Source: Pachyseris speciosa (taxonomy: Eukaryota; Cnidaria; Anthozoa; Scleractinia; Pachyseridae). Taken from it: a stretch of DNA of 64,000 nucleotides. The stretch is from assembly GCA_016490735.1 (NCBI GenBank), contig JAEMWC010000007.1:1238501-1302500 (forward strand), in the 5' to 3' direction. Of this stretch, positions 7,853 through 18,000 are shown piece after piece (positions within the stretch are counted from its first letter, which is position 1; every line of letters begins with the position of its first letter). Under the pieces are notes generated by a model. That model had not been told where the DNA came from. It saw nothing but the letters and a program-made list of their open reading frames with translations, and made no database searches. The position numbers were made by a program, and so were the translations under genes.

Positions 7853-8907
7853 AAGTAACTGAAGACATGCTTTCAGACTATTGCAAGGATATAGCAAAGA
7901 AATACAATATATCAACTGGTTTGGTACATAAGCTGATACCAACATTAAGTAGCAAAGAGAAGTATGCACTGCATTACAGGAACCTCCAATTATACACAGA
8001 CTTGGGTTTGAAAATAACAAAAATCCATAGGGTGCTTGAGTTCAATCAATCCCCTTGGCTGAGGCAGTACATTGACTTCAACACTCAGAAAAGAACTAAG
8101 GCCAAAAATGCTTTTGAGAAAGACTTTTTCAAGTTAATGAACAACTCAGTATTTGGCAAAACTATGGAGAATCTCAGAAAGAGAGTAGATGTCAGATTGG
8201 TGACAGATGAGAAGAAGCTATTAAAATTAGCCAGTAAACCAACTTATGTTAGCAGTAAGATATTCAATGAAAATCTAGTTGCAGTACACAAGATCAAAGA
8301 AACACTAACTTTGAACAGGCCGGCATATGTAGGAATGTGTATTCTTGATCTTAGTAAGACACTAATGTATGATTTTCATTATAATTACATTAAACAAAAG
8401 TATGGTAATAAGGCCAAGCTGCTCTTCACTGATACAGACAGTTTGACATATGAAATTGAAGCTGAAGATGTCTATAGGGATTTCTGGAATGATAAAGATA
8501 AATTTGACAATAGTGACTACCCTGAAAGCTCGCCGTATTTCAATAAGACCAATAAAAAAGTAATTGGAAAAATGAAAGATGAGGCAGCAGGAGTACCTAT
8601 TTGTGAATTCATTGGATTGAAATCAAAAATGTACAGTTATATTAAAGATAACCAAAAAGGAGGAAAAACAGCAAAAGGAATCAGAAAGAACATAATCAAA
8701 AATAAAATCAAGCATGAAAATTATAAAGACACTCTATTCAATAATAAACAGATGTATCATAAAATGAGAACAATCAGAAGTCAAAACCATCAATTAGGAA
8801 GTTATGAAATCAACAAAGTATCACTCAGCTGTTTCGATGAGAAAAGATATTTATCAAAAGATGGAATCAACAGTTATGCATATGGACATTATCTAACTAA
8901 AAACTAA
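7849..8907 (+). CDS. Polymerase B, C-terminal polymerase segment (352 aa)
   Basis: It carries motif B (KLMNNSVFGKTM), a TPR2-like intervening region, and motif C (FTDTDSLTYE) with both metal-binding Asp residues, followed by the thumb region. The frame differs by one base from the upstream segment. It ends at TAA 8905-8907, followed by 180 bp of non-coding DNA up to the terminal palindrome. Confidence 0.85.
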   Translation: MKVTEDMLSDYCKDIAKKYNISTGLVHKLIPTLSSKEKYALHYRNLQLYTDLGLKITKIHRVLEFNQSPWLRQYIDFNTQKRTKAKNAFEKDFFKLMNNSVFGKTMENLRKRVDVRLVTDEKKLLKLASKPTYVSSKIFNENLVAVHKIKETLTLNRPAYVGMCILDLSKTLMYDFHYNYIKQKYGNKAKLLFTDTDSLTYEIEAEDVYRDFWNDKDKFDNSDYPESSPYFNKTNKKVIGKMKDEAAGVPICEFIGLKSKMYSYIKDNQKGGKTAKGIRKNIIKNKIKHENYKDTLFNNKQMYHKMRTIRSQNHQLGSYEINKVSLSCFDEKRYLSKDGINSYAYGHYLTKN

Positions 8908-9090
8908 ATCAATCATTCTTTACTTTTTTATATATTGGTATTCATTAATGAAGAAGACATCCATTTCTTTCCAAGAATTTCATCATGTGCTGGTACCAGA
9001 AATTTATAAAAACATATAGATTACATCATGTGGAAAAGTGTGCTGGTATCATCAGAATACGAAATCATCGAATTGAACCATCAGATGGCG

Positions 9091-9154
9091 AGTAGTATGG
9101 AGTTGGTTGGGTAAGAGCGCAAAATGCGCTCGTACCCCCAACTCCTATACTACT
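9091..9154. repeat. 64-bp imperfect palindrome, probable right terminus of the Polinton
   Basis: The arms start AGTAGTAT and end ATACTACT and pair over about 29 bases around an AAAAT centre, with a few mismatches. Polinton inverted repeats start with AG, so the outer AGT/ACT fits. It lies 180 bp after the polymerase stop, where the element should end. The partner repeat is outside the window. Confidence 0.55.
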
Positions 9155-9587
9155 TAGCCTAGCGGTGTAAAGCTATCGATTACTTGCTTTGTGTCACGCG
9201 CCACGCGAGAACGGTGATACAACTGATAAAACTGTCACGTATTGAGTGTACAAAGAACCAAAAAATGTTTATCTTTTTACGTCGTTTCATTGGAAAAATA
9301 TATTTACAAGACGGAGACATTTCATGGGGTGAATTAAGTCTTTCAGCTTTTTGAGAATATTTCATCTCTGTAACGAGATGAATCCCATAGAGGCATGGTT
9401 TGTTTTCGTATAGTACTTATGTAGCCAGGAGCTCCTGATGTAGCTCATAACGTTTTGCACCTTTTTCATATTTTCTCCTTTGATGGATCAAGATTAGGTT
9501 TTAGTTGCAAAGTAAAGTTAAGTCTGATTACGAACCTAATGGCTCATCTGGTCGGAGCTCATCCCAGTTTCTGTAGCATGAAGTGAT
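9155..9587. other. Non-coding flank of the Polinton
   Basis: No ORF of note, splice-bounded exon or recognisable repeat was seen. The short minus-strand ORF here has no family features. Confidence 0.5.
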
Positions 9588-9800
9588 TGGGGGTATTTCT
9601 ACTCCCCTCTGGATTGGATGCCAGTCCATCGCCGGTTACCCCGAGAAATAGTTTGCCAGTAGTACCCATTTATACACCTGGGTTGAGAGAGGCACTGCGA
9701 GAGTAAAGTGTCCTGCCTAAGAACACAACACCATGTCCCTTGTCAGGGCTCAAACCCGTACCGCTTGATCCGGCATGTGGCCACCCGCCTCCCTTCGATG
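9588..9800 (-). repeat. SINE-like dispersed repeat, tRNA-type promoter on minus
   Basis: Read on minus it has a B-box-like GGGTTTGAGCCC (9743-9756) preceded by an A-box-like GGTGGCCACATGCC, then a body with a short-range inverted segment (ATTTCTACTCCCC ... GGTTACCCCG). The layout suggests a tRNA-derived SINE; no poly-A or target duplication was found. Confidence 0.45.
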
Positions 9801-11387
9801 CTACAATAAACAAATCGATGCTACATCAAACAAATGCCCAAACATTGGTGAGAAAGTGGTGGCCACTTTTGTGATGTAAACGATGGGGTTGTTACTCGAG
9901 AACGACTCCTATAACCTTTTTAGTCGAATTCTAATCAGCACGTCAAGGTTTACATTTTGGGAAGTGTAAAAAAAAACGATGAAAGCAGATTCAGGACCAC
10001 CTCAATTTAAGGTAGCTGTGAATCCGCTCTGATCAGTAATCTTTTATCGATTCCGGCTGTGCACATTTGACATTCACATTCACTTTCACATCTTGTTTAT
10101 TTTGCACTTAATTTTGCACTAAAAAGGTAATAGGAGTCATTACAATAATGACATAAAAAAGGAAAAAAAAGATACATGTATAACAATCAAAGGAGATCAG
10201 TTCCATCGTTAAACTTTTTTTTATTTTTTCTCAAGACTTGAAGTATTGGTCAAACGGAGTCGCTAGTAGACGGTAGACTTAAGGACTTATGATGGCCTAC
10301 ATTCACTTTGGCCAAGATCAATATTTACAGGCAAGTACGCGGAAGTTTTTCACCCTTTTGCCACCCATCGACGGCCAACACGTATTGATCGCACGTTATT
10401 CGTTACAGGACTGCAGCTAGCTTGCATTAGCAAGTAAACGTGAAGTCCGTTTGCCCTTTCAACGCATGTCTGTATGCAAGTTCAACTTACTTGGCACAAC
10501 TTTTTCCTAAAATTACCGAGGCGTTGCGCTTCTGTAGCTCGCTACTATCTTCTGACGTACAGTAACAAAGTTGCCGGGAATTTAATTAATACTGGTTATA
10601 ATCATTGTGATTATATAACAAAATAGGTACATATCATGACAGTATATATACGATCATTCGGCATTGATCTCTCACATAAAATAGTTGGAAACAAGACGTC
10701 ACACAACTCCGAAACCTGCTCGCCAGCGGAAAAAATCGATACTCAATTTTCAAACCTGTAAAATTAGTCTCTAAAGTATGACCGCCCTAAACCGAAAATA
10801 AAGCCTCATCTGCGTAAACATTTGAGAAGGGCTACAAATTTGTTAATGTGGAAATAATCGGTTCCTTGTGAACAAAATACTCAATGCCAAGCCAGAGTGA
10901 AAAACACACCCTATTTCAGTCCAATGTGTAAAAGATTTACACCTTTTTCAGACATAAACAGCTCAAAAACCATACCCTTTGGGGCCGTACATACCTCTGA
11001 TAGTCCCATATAGCAGAGTCATCCTAACCCCTCCCCCTCCCGAGCCCAAAACACATAAAAGCACTGTTTCTCTGCCAGGAATTTTCAGCGTGAGTTTGGA
11101 TCCTTCTGGCTTTAAAATTTGAACGTCTCATTAAATTTCCATAGTCATTATTCTTTTATCCATTTTTGGCAATGCGTGACAAAATCCTATCAAGTGACCA
11201 TTGCGTGACAGAGAGGTCGAAATCGGACGCCATATTTACATTTCAGCATGCAACATGAGCGAGCAGAACAGCACATAAGCATTTCGCTTTAGCAAGCAAT
11301 GGACTGGTGATGGAAGGTTTTACTACTTTTATGGATTGCTGTTTAAGAACAAGGGATAGGAATGTGGTTAGGAATGTGGTGGATTAT
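9801..11387. other. Non-coding DNA, nothing recognised
   Basis: AT-rich sequence with stops in all frames. No gene, RNA gene or paired repeat was identified. Confidence 0.5.
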
Positions 11388-12708
11388 TATGGTGGCCCAG
11401 CATTATCATAGTAAAATATGTAAGTTTTGGGGAGAAAAGAATAAAAAATGGAAAGAAACGAAAAATATAAGCAATCAAAATAGAAAAAAAGCGAGAAAAA
11501 ATAATATTGCCATAAAATTTAATAATATAAAGTAAAAAAATATATGTTGACAAATTAAAAAGTAAAATGAAAATAAAGAAAAATAATTTAAGCACTAAAA
11601 AAATTTGGAAAAAATATAATCCAAAAAAAAGGAAAAAAAATCATTAACAAAATACAACATTGAAAATTAACATCGAAAATCAACATTAAAAATCAACATT
11701 GAAAATCAACATTGGGAATCGACATAGGAAAAAAAACCAACGTTATTTCCACGTGGCCTGTTGTTATCATAGCCCAGGATGCTCTGCACTGGCACACATA
11801 TTTGACCTTTTTTGGGCTCCTGTGGTCTGACCCCAAATGAGGACGTGTCCTGTTGTTTGTATGAAGTGTGAAGATTGAACACTTCAGCTGACGCTTCCCT
11901 TCTTCTGGCGGATTTCGAAAACTTACATATTTTACTATGATAATGCTGGACCACAACGTGGCCTGTCGTTATCATAGAGCAGGATGCTTTATACGCGTAT
12001 TCAATATATATTTCATCCATTAGCCAGTAGAGAGGTGATTAGAAGCTCCTGATGGGCCTTTGTTGGACACCAGCACATCGCACGAGCCCACTGGATAGCC
12101 AAAGTGTTCCGCGCAAGCAATCTTCAAGTTTTCAGGATGCTCTGCACTGGCACGCATATTTGACCTTTTTTGGGCTCCTGTGGTCTGACCCCAAATGAGG
12201 ACGTGTCCTGTTGTTTGTATGAAGTGCGAAGTTTGAACACTTCAGCTGACGCTTTCCTTCTTCTGGTGGATTTCGATCCATTAGGGGTGCTGTTGGAAAG
12301 TTATAGGTCTTTGATCCACCATGCCGCCAAAAATGAGCCAAGTTTGGAAGCCCCTTCAAGAAAAAATGTCAAACAAAAGAACACAGCAAGCAACACGACC
12401 TCACAAAGGTGCTAAAGGAACGGCTCCAAGCGACATCATCGCGCAAAGGTAGACAGCAGAACCTGACAACAAGCAAACGTTTCGCCTGGTACAACCGAGA
12501 GAATTCGTCAAGTTTTCCAGCGATGATTTAACGCTTGAAAACTCAACATATATTTTTTACTTTATATTATTAAATTTTATGGCAATATTATTTTTTCTCG
12601 CTTTTTTTTTTTCTGTTTTGATTGCTTATATTTTTCGTTTCTTTCCATTTTTTATTCTTTTCTCCCCAAAACTTACATATTTTACTATGATAATGCTGGG
12701 CCACCATA
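11388..12708. mobile_element. Non-autonomous DNA transposon with long terminal inverted repeats and 6-bp target duplication
   Basis: The left end (TATGGTGGCCCAGCATTATC from 11388) is repeated inverted at the right end (to 12708), and the similarity runs about 160 bp inwards as AT-rich arms. Both ends are flanked by GATTAT (11382-11387 and 12709-12714), a 6-bp direct duplication. The interior has no coding capacity: a run of short CAACATTGAAAAT-type repeats (11655-11720) and a 130-150 bp direct repeat (about 11783-11910 and 12133-12277). The 75- and 90-residue ORFs in the arms are chance products of the repeat. The superfamily is undecided. Confidence 0.82.
11926..11953 (+). repeat. Internal copy of the transposon end
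   Basis: A near copy of the right terminus (CTTACATATTTTACTATGAT..., ending GGACCACAA) lies in the middle of the 11388-12708 element. It suggests nested insertion or an end duplication. Confidence 0.6.
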
Positions 12709-13904
12709 GATTATCTCGGAGTCATCGATTAAATGTCAATAAGATGATGTACTTTGCCGGACTCCACGCGTCGCAATGGTTATCGTGTAGGATTCTGGAA
12801 ACACCAGCACTTAAAATATTTGAATGTCATATCTTACAGAAGGTGAGCTAGACGTGACGTTTCTGCCATAGTTTAAGTCCAAATACCGAGGAAATCAAAT
12901 GAAAGAAGACGTTTCTCGTTCCTTTTGGTTATCTGGTCACAGGCACCCGCCGATTGTTTTCCTTTCTAGCAGGTTAGTGTTGTGATTATCACGATTTTGA
13001 GAGCGTTAGTACTCAGCGCTGATGAAAAGCCCGAAAATAATTTATATACCAGGTTTTACACTAAAATTTCCTCTTTTGAAAGGTGAGAATTTTAGGTGTT
13101 TTGGTGATTTACCGAGTAGCGAATTTGCCGATTGAAAAAGTGTGCATAATTAAGAATTTTTGAGTAGCGAATTTTAGTGATCTTGAGCGGCCCGTCGTGA
13201 CCTTGAAAATCAACCCACAGAAGTATTATTAGCCTTAAAAGACTTGAAAACCTCTCAAAACTACACTTCCAGGCTCAAAGCGGAGTTTTATTGTGATGCG
13301 GATTGAACAGAGCGAAGTTTATGATAAGCTATTAGTCACTGAATTTTGCGTGTTTTTCACGAGAGGTGGGACCCAACGGATTTTTGATTTTTTGGCGGGT
13401 TTACAAATATATTTCAAGAAAAAAAATCACACCACGTTTCTAGGCTTACCATAGGCTATCTCTGGGAAGAATATGAAAACTTTTTATTTTTTATCATGTG
13501 CCACGACTGGCTCAACGATAGTGAACATTCCCTCTTAATTTCTTTTGTATTTCCGTCATGCATAATAATGAGTTTTTTAAAACGCTATATTTCATTACAA
13601 CAGGGTCCATTATTGAAAAGACGCGGAAACGTTTGCGATTTGGGCTTATTTTATAGACAAACCGTGCTACAAGAAAACGTTTCTCCTCAGTTAGTTATAA
13701 TTATAGATAGTATCGCACACTAGCATTCCGGATTAACCTGAGTCAACTCGGTAATGTAAACACGAACGAGCGATATAATTATGGAATACGCTGGCATTTC
13801 GCTAGATCCACTCCGCGCTATAGAAATTCATAAAAGAAAGGGACCGACTGCGGATTTACCTTTGAATCTAAACAGTTCTAAAATAAGGTTCATATTTACA
13901 GTCC
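12709..13904. other. Non-coding DNA, nothing recognised
   Basis: No exon with splice signals and no repeat pair was detected. The small plus ORFs at 13496-13723 and 13781-13981 show no family features. Confidence 0.45.
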
Positions 13905-14015
13905 CGGGCTACACACACCCACTGCAAATCTATTCTAGTACTCCCTCCCATCGGGGAATCGAACCCGTACCACGCTTGTGAGAAAGCTAGCGCTTCAATT
14001 CCTCGGTCATCTCAA
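13905..14015 (-). repeat. tRNA-derived SINE, minus strand
   Basis: Read on minus: GATGACCGAGG (A-box-like), an anticodon-arm-like segment, then GGTACGGGTTCGATTCCCC (13953-13972), a perfect T-arm / B-box, followed by a non-tRNA body. It is too degenerate in the acceptor and anticodon arms to be a working tRNA gene. Confidence 0.6.
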
Positions 14016-14274
14016 TTCAAGTTTTAGTTTCTGTCGATTTCAATAAAGCTAAGCATTCCTGAAACTCGGATGTGATCAAAAGACGTTTTAATTTCGGTCT
14101 AATGAGTAATTAAAACAATTAAATAACATGAAGGACCGTCTAATTTGCTGTAACTGATAATTTGAGTAACGATGATACAGTACACAATAGCTTTACCGTT
14201 TCAGCCAGTCTTTAAAGGTCTTGTGCCTCAAGACTTCATTTTGCAACACATCACTCGAATGTATGCAGATTGTA

Positions 14275-14745
14275 TTAACACTGTGATGAACGGAAAATCA
14301 AGGCTGGGATTTGGCCACGACTCACTCCAGAAGCGTTGGAGTCTTTTGCTGAATTTTTAAAGGTAACTGTGACTCCAGAGCAAGAGGCACTTGCCATACC
14401 ATCAGAGAGGTAGTAAGAACTATAACTTGTAGTTATTTTAGCAGTTGCCGTATATCTAACACCAGCACGAATGGAAATCGCTTGAGAAAAGTACACCTCA
14501 AAGGTCTGGACACTTGAACTGGTAGGATAGGACCCATTCTTTTCAAACGATCAAGGAACTGCCACGATACAAACCAATGGTGACCTGGAAACTAGTTGAA
14601 CCGCTATTAACTCCCCACAGACGGTACCCCTGGAGAATGGCGTCACCATCAGTCTGGAAATCGATTGCATCAACTCTGCTAGGACCGTATCCCCAACTAC
14701 TGCTTGGACTTTGGGAGCGACTGCGCCAGCAGTTACAAACCAAAA
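14275..14745 (-). CDS. PHR-domain terminal exon, with one frameshift
   Basis: An acceptor (T-rich tract then TTAG) at 14746-14747 starts a phase-1 exon. It begins with a short Cys-containing linker and then encodes a PHR domain (as in MYCBP2 and BTBD proteins): [48 protein letters not shown], and the hallmark ending [12 protein letters not shown] before TAA 14275-14277. A single-base excess around 14540 (AAAA run) shifts the frame between the two halves. The phase matches the phase-1 ends of the EGF exons upstream, so it may end the same gene; it could also be a separate pseudogene. Confidence 0.6.
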
Positions 14746-14991
14746 CTAAGCAAAAAAAAGGTACATGTAAAAAGCAAATATGCAGAACAAGCGTGACACT
14801 GAAAGTTTTTTTAACCTTATATTGCGACTGAGAGTCATTTTTGCAAGTCAGGAATAATTATTAATGCTTCGTTATCAGGTGTTGATTATCGTGTTTATTG
14901 TCATTGTTACTATTAGTGAGTCACAAGCACTGTTGCAAGCGGATACTGTTAGTGCCCAGACTTCCTCGCGTATTCGCGCTGTTGTTACTTT

Positions 14992-15030
<39 letters not shown>

Positions 15031-18000
15031 TCGAATCAACAAATTTTTCGAAACGGATTTTACTATAAAAGTTAACGTTAAAAAACAACGACGTTTCGAC
15101 CGATCAACGGTCATTTTCAAGTTGACGGATAAAATTGTTTAACATGCGATTATATAATAATCAATTGTAAAATGCTAATGAGGTACTGACTAAAACTCTA
15201 AAATATTTGCATAAAAACAATACGAGAAAATCGCGGCAATAATGGTAAGAACGCTAAGGCGAAAGAGACAATACTTAAAAGTGAATAATTAGGTAAAACT
15301 TTTGCGCGGATCGAATCACACTGTTTGTTCAGTTTTGGTTTAAGTTCACGAATAAAAAGCATTTCAAAAATCAACCAGTCTAATCTACTCTGACACTTCT
15401 TTAAAATCTTGAAATTTGTTTCGGTGGTCTCCGGATCCTTTCCATGCTCGTCCTTTGCGTGGTTGCCGATTGTTGATCGCTTATGTTCCTCCACACGTTG
15501 ATGTAGGTGTCGACTCGTGAAGCCGACATAGTCTGCATCACACAGACCACACTTATAATAATAAACAACGTTTTGTTGATTAACAATTGGAGGTTTGTGT
15601 TCTTTCGGTTTGAATTCAAACCGAAAGAGTTACACGTCGCACCGTGCCTTATGATGATTGGTGAATTACGGTCCTCTTTATAGTTTGAAACACACCTATC
15701 ATCAACAGCAGCACACCAGTTGATACCCGCATGACCTCATCGAGACCCGCAGTAAAAGTTCGAAAAGTCGTGTTCCACTTAACAAATAAAAAAGCCTTAA
15801 CCGTGCTTTGTTCTGTTATAAGGCATGCAAGGAAGTGACGAGAGCACGAAAGAAGTAGGAAGTACTTCTTTCGTACTCTCGTCACTTCCTTGAGTGCCTT
15901 ATAACAGAACAAAGCACGGTTAAAGCTTTTTTATTTGTTTTATAATAAAGAATTATTTCTTAATTTCCTCACGTATTCGGCTAAACTTTTCGGAAAACTT
16001 TATTTTCCAAATCCTACGAGTGGTGTCAGCCGTGCATCTGCACTCTTATAAGGCACGCTAAAACAGACCAATCACAATCCTTGTTAGAATGGCTCAATAC
16101 ATTCCATTGGTTAAGCACGACCAAGCTGTCAAAATATCAAACCTTCAAAGTTCAGAAACCATCAAAGTACAACTTGTTTTTTAGTCTAAAATCCCGATCA
16201 AAAAGCAAATTGTTCAGTGAAATTCGACGGAATTTTGGCTCATGCATTCGCTAAAAAGGCATATTGATCAAGAGCTAGTTTTAAAAGATACTCAGGAAGG
16301 TGAATTTTCAAGTGAAAATATTTTACTTGTGAAAAGCTTAAAACCTGGATCGGCTTGCATGGCGCCCAGCGTAGCGGGATTGCGTTGTTGAAAAATAAAA
16401 TGATGATTCCGTCCACGGCGTCTTGCAGCTCACCAAAAAGGGTCACAGAACAGTTTACCATTAATGGGAGGAACGAGGAGCTCAAACTTGGAGGACGAAG
16501 TTCTTTCTTTGGACAATCCGTTTGCTATGTTTACTGATGCCTGTTTTTAAGCCGATGTTTTTTTCAAGTGATGGAAACCTCTACAACGACAGGTGAATTA
16601 AGCTTAAATAAATTTCAGGTTTGAACTTTTGATTTAATTGTTGTTACTTTTGTTCAGGACTGAAACTCGTATTTATCTCTCGACTGGATGTAAATAGTAA
16701 TCATCTATACTCGTTTTGGACGCAAATTAAGAAGTAAGCTTAAGCTTACTTGAATTGTTTTTCGTTTGCTTTGCGAGGGAACGAGTGACTTTACTCTACT
16801 TGGCTGACTGTTTTTCGACGTACCTCAGCAATGTTAAGAAAATTTTTCCCTTATGTTATTAACACGTAATTGGAATGAGTCCTCGTAAACCACTTGTGTT
16901 TTCAGAAGTTGCTGAAATAAGGGTCCCCTATACCCCTCTGCAAAAATGCATTTCATGTGAAAATACTAGGACTTTTCAAGCGTCACGAATAATTCCCAAA
17001 ATCCCTTCACGTTCACGTAAAAATTTAAGTAATTCGCGTTTCACGTTAAATTGAAAAACAAATTCACGGATTAATGCTCCCCATCAAGTAACCAGTTTAG
17101 GCTGTTTAAACTCCAAAGGTAGTTCGTTCTACTTGTAATCTCAATGTCGCTGGGTCTGAGAGGACTGTTAAGAGTAGTTATCTGTAAAAACCACCTTAAG
17201 CCATGCAAGATGGAAAAATCGAAATCCCTCAAACTCTTACGAAACTATTTCCGAAAACATCTATTTCTAGCACTCGAAAATAGCTTTATGATCCTCTAAA
17301 AGTTAGGCCCGGCTAGGGATGGTGGGACGGGGGGGGGGGGATACTAATGTACCAGATTTTTCCCCATAAGATACTGATATAGAGTGTTTTCAGTCACGCA
17401 AGTAAAAAACTAAAATCAGTCAACCATTTAATAGATAAAGTCAAGAAGTTGTGATATTATAGAATAGTTATAAATAAACAACATGCCAAAGTCTCAGGGC
17501 CGTGTGATGTCATGTGCTCGCGTTATTCGGAAAAGTGTACTACTTAAAATTATAGTGTTTTGTATGGGAAAACCAGGCTTTAATGTGGCATGCTTGTGAG
17601 CAGACATCTTCATGTCACGCGCTGTGAAAAACTTTAAAATTCAAACTGCTCTATTTTCAAAACAAAGCAGACTACCGAGCTGATAACATGCTAGCAGATA
17701 CATTTCATTTCGTGATAAAGATAAAAATGCAAAAGTCTGACGTCACGTAAAAACCCTATATACCTCAAAATTCGGGGGAGCAGGGTTGGCGATGTGGTGA
17801 GAGCACTCGCCTTCCACTAATGAGTCCCGGGTTCGATTCCCGGACTCGGTGCCATATGTGGGCTGAGTTTGTTGGTTCTCTACTCTGCTCCGAGAAGTCT
17901 TCCTCAGGGTACTAAGGTTTTCCCCTCTCCTCAAAAACCAACATTTGATTTAATTTGATTTGATTTGAAATTTGTAATTAGTAGGAGAACAGCCACCTCG

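Larger units (their letters stand above)
5096..8907 (+). pseudogene. Protein-primed DNA polymerase B of the Polinton, broken by two stops and one frameshift
   Basis: One gene spanning four open segments. From ATG 5096 a Lys-rich coiled-coil start and a proline-rich PAPRTKRPVPAPRT region precede a long N-terminal domain. The exonuclease and polymerase motifs follow in order: Exo I IYADFEA (about 6420), Exo II NLRGYDSHF (about 6880), Exo III KTDVLLLADVF (about 7350), Pol A DANNLYGWAM (about 7650), Pol B MNNSVFGKTM (about 8140) and Pol C FTDTDSLTYE (about 8430). Breaks are in-frame TAG at 5291-5293, in-frame TAA at 7259-7261, and a one-base shift near the C run at about 7798-7802. All catalytic motifs remain readable, so loss was fairly recent. 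Confidence 0.9.
1..9154 (+). mobile_element. Polinton/Maverick-type DNA transposon (adintovirus-like), right-hand part, decayed
   Basis: All recognisable genes in this block lie on the plus strand and form the hallmark Polinton set: capsid-like C-terminus, adenain-type cysteine protease, retroviral-type integrase and protein-primed family B DNA polymerase. Extra genes are a PLA2-like protein, a BRO-N/VRR-NUC protein and a small zinc-finger protein. The left end lies outside the window. The right end is probably the 64-bp imperfect palindrome at 9091-9154. No packaging ATPase is seen in the visible part. The copy is inactive: polymerase carries two in-frame stops and a frameshift, and the integrase, PLA2 gene and virion-type ORFs are shifted. 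Class assignment is confident; the exact boundary is inferred. Confidence 0.88.
15029..15627 (-). mobile_element. Penelope-like element, 3' part
   Basis: On minus: a GIY-YIG endonuclease coding end, then a 3' region containing a hammerhead-like motif (about 15088-15128) and a (TAA/ATT)n tail. Everything upstream (reverse transcriptase) is missing, as is usual for 5'-truncated copies. The upstream edge coincides with a 26-bp perfect palindrome (15602-15627). Confidence 0.65.

Noticed and set aside
11368..11595. 75-residue hydrophobic minus ORF, and its mirror at 12579-12851
   Set aside because: Both fall in the inverted AT-rich arms of the transposon and are simple by-products of the repeat.
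14577..14831. 84-residue plus ORF over the PHR exon
   Set aside because: Antisense shadow of the PHR exon.
17800..17860. Possible tRNA gene with a perfect B-box on plus
   Set aside because: It cannot fold as a full cloverleaf, continues into a SINE body, and the same unit recurs at 34205 and 35882.
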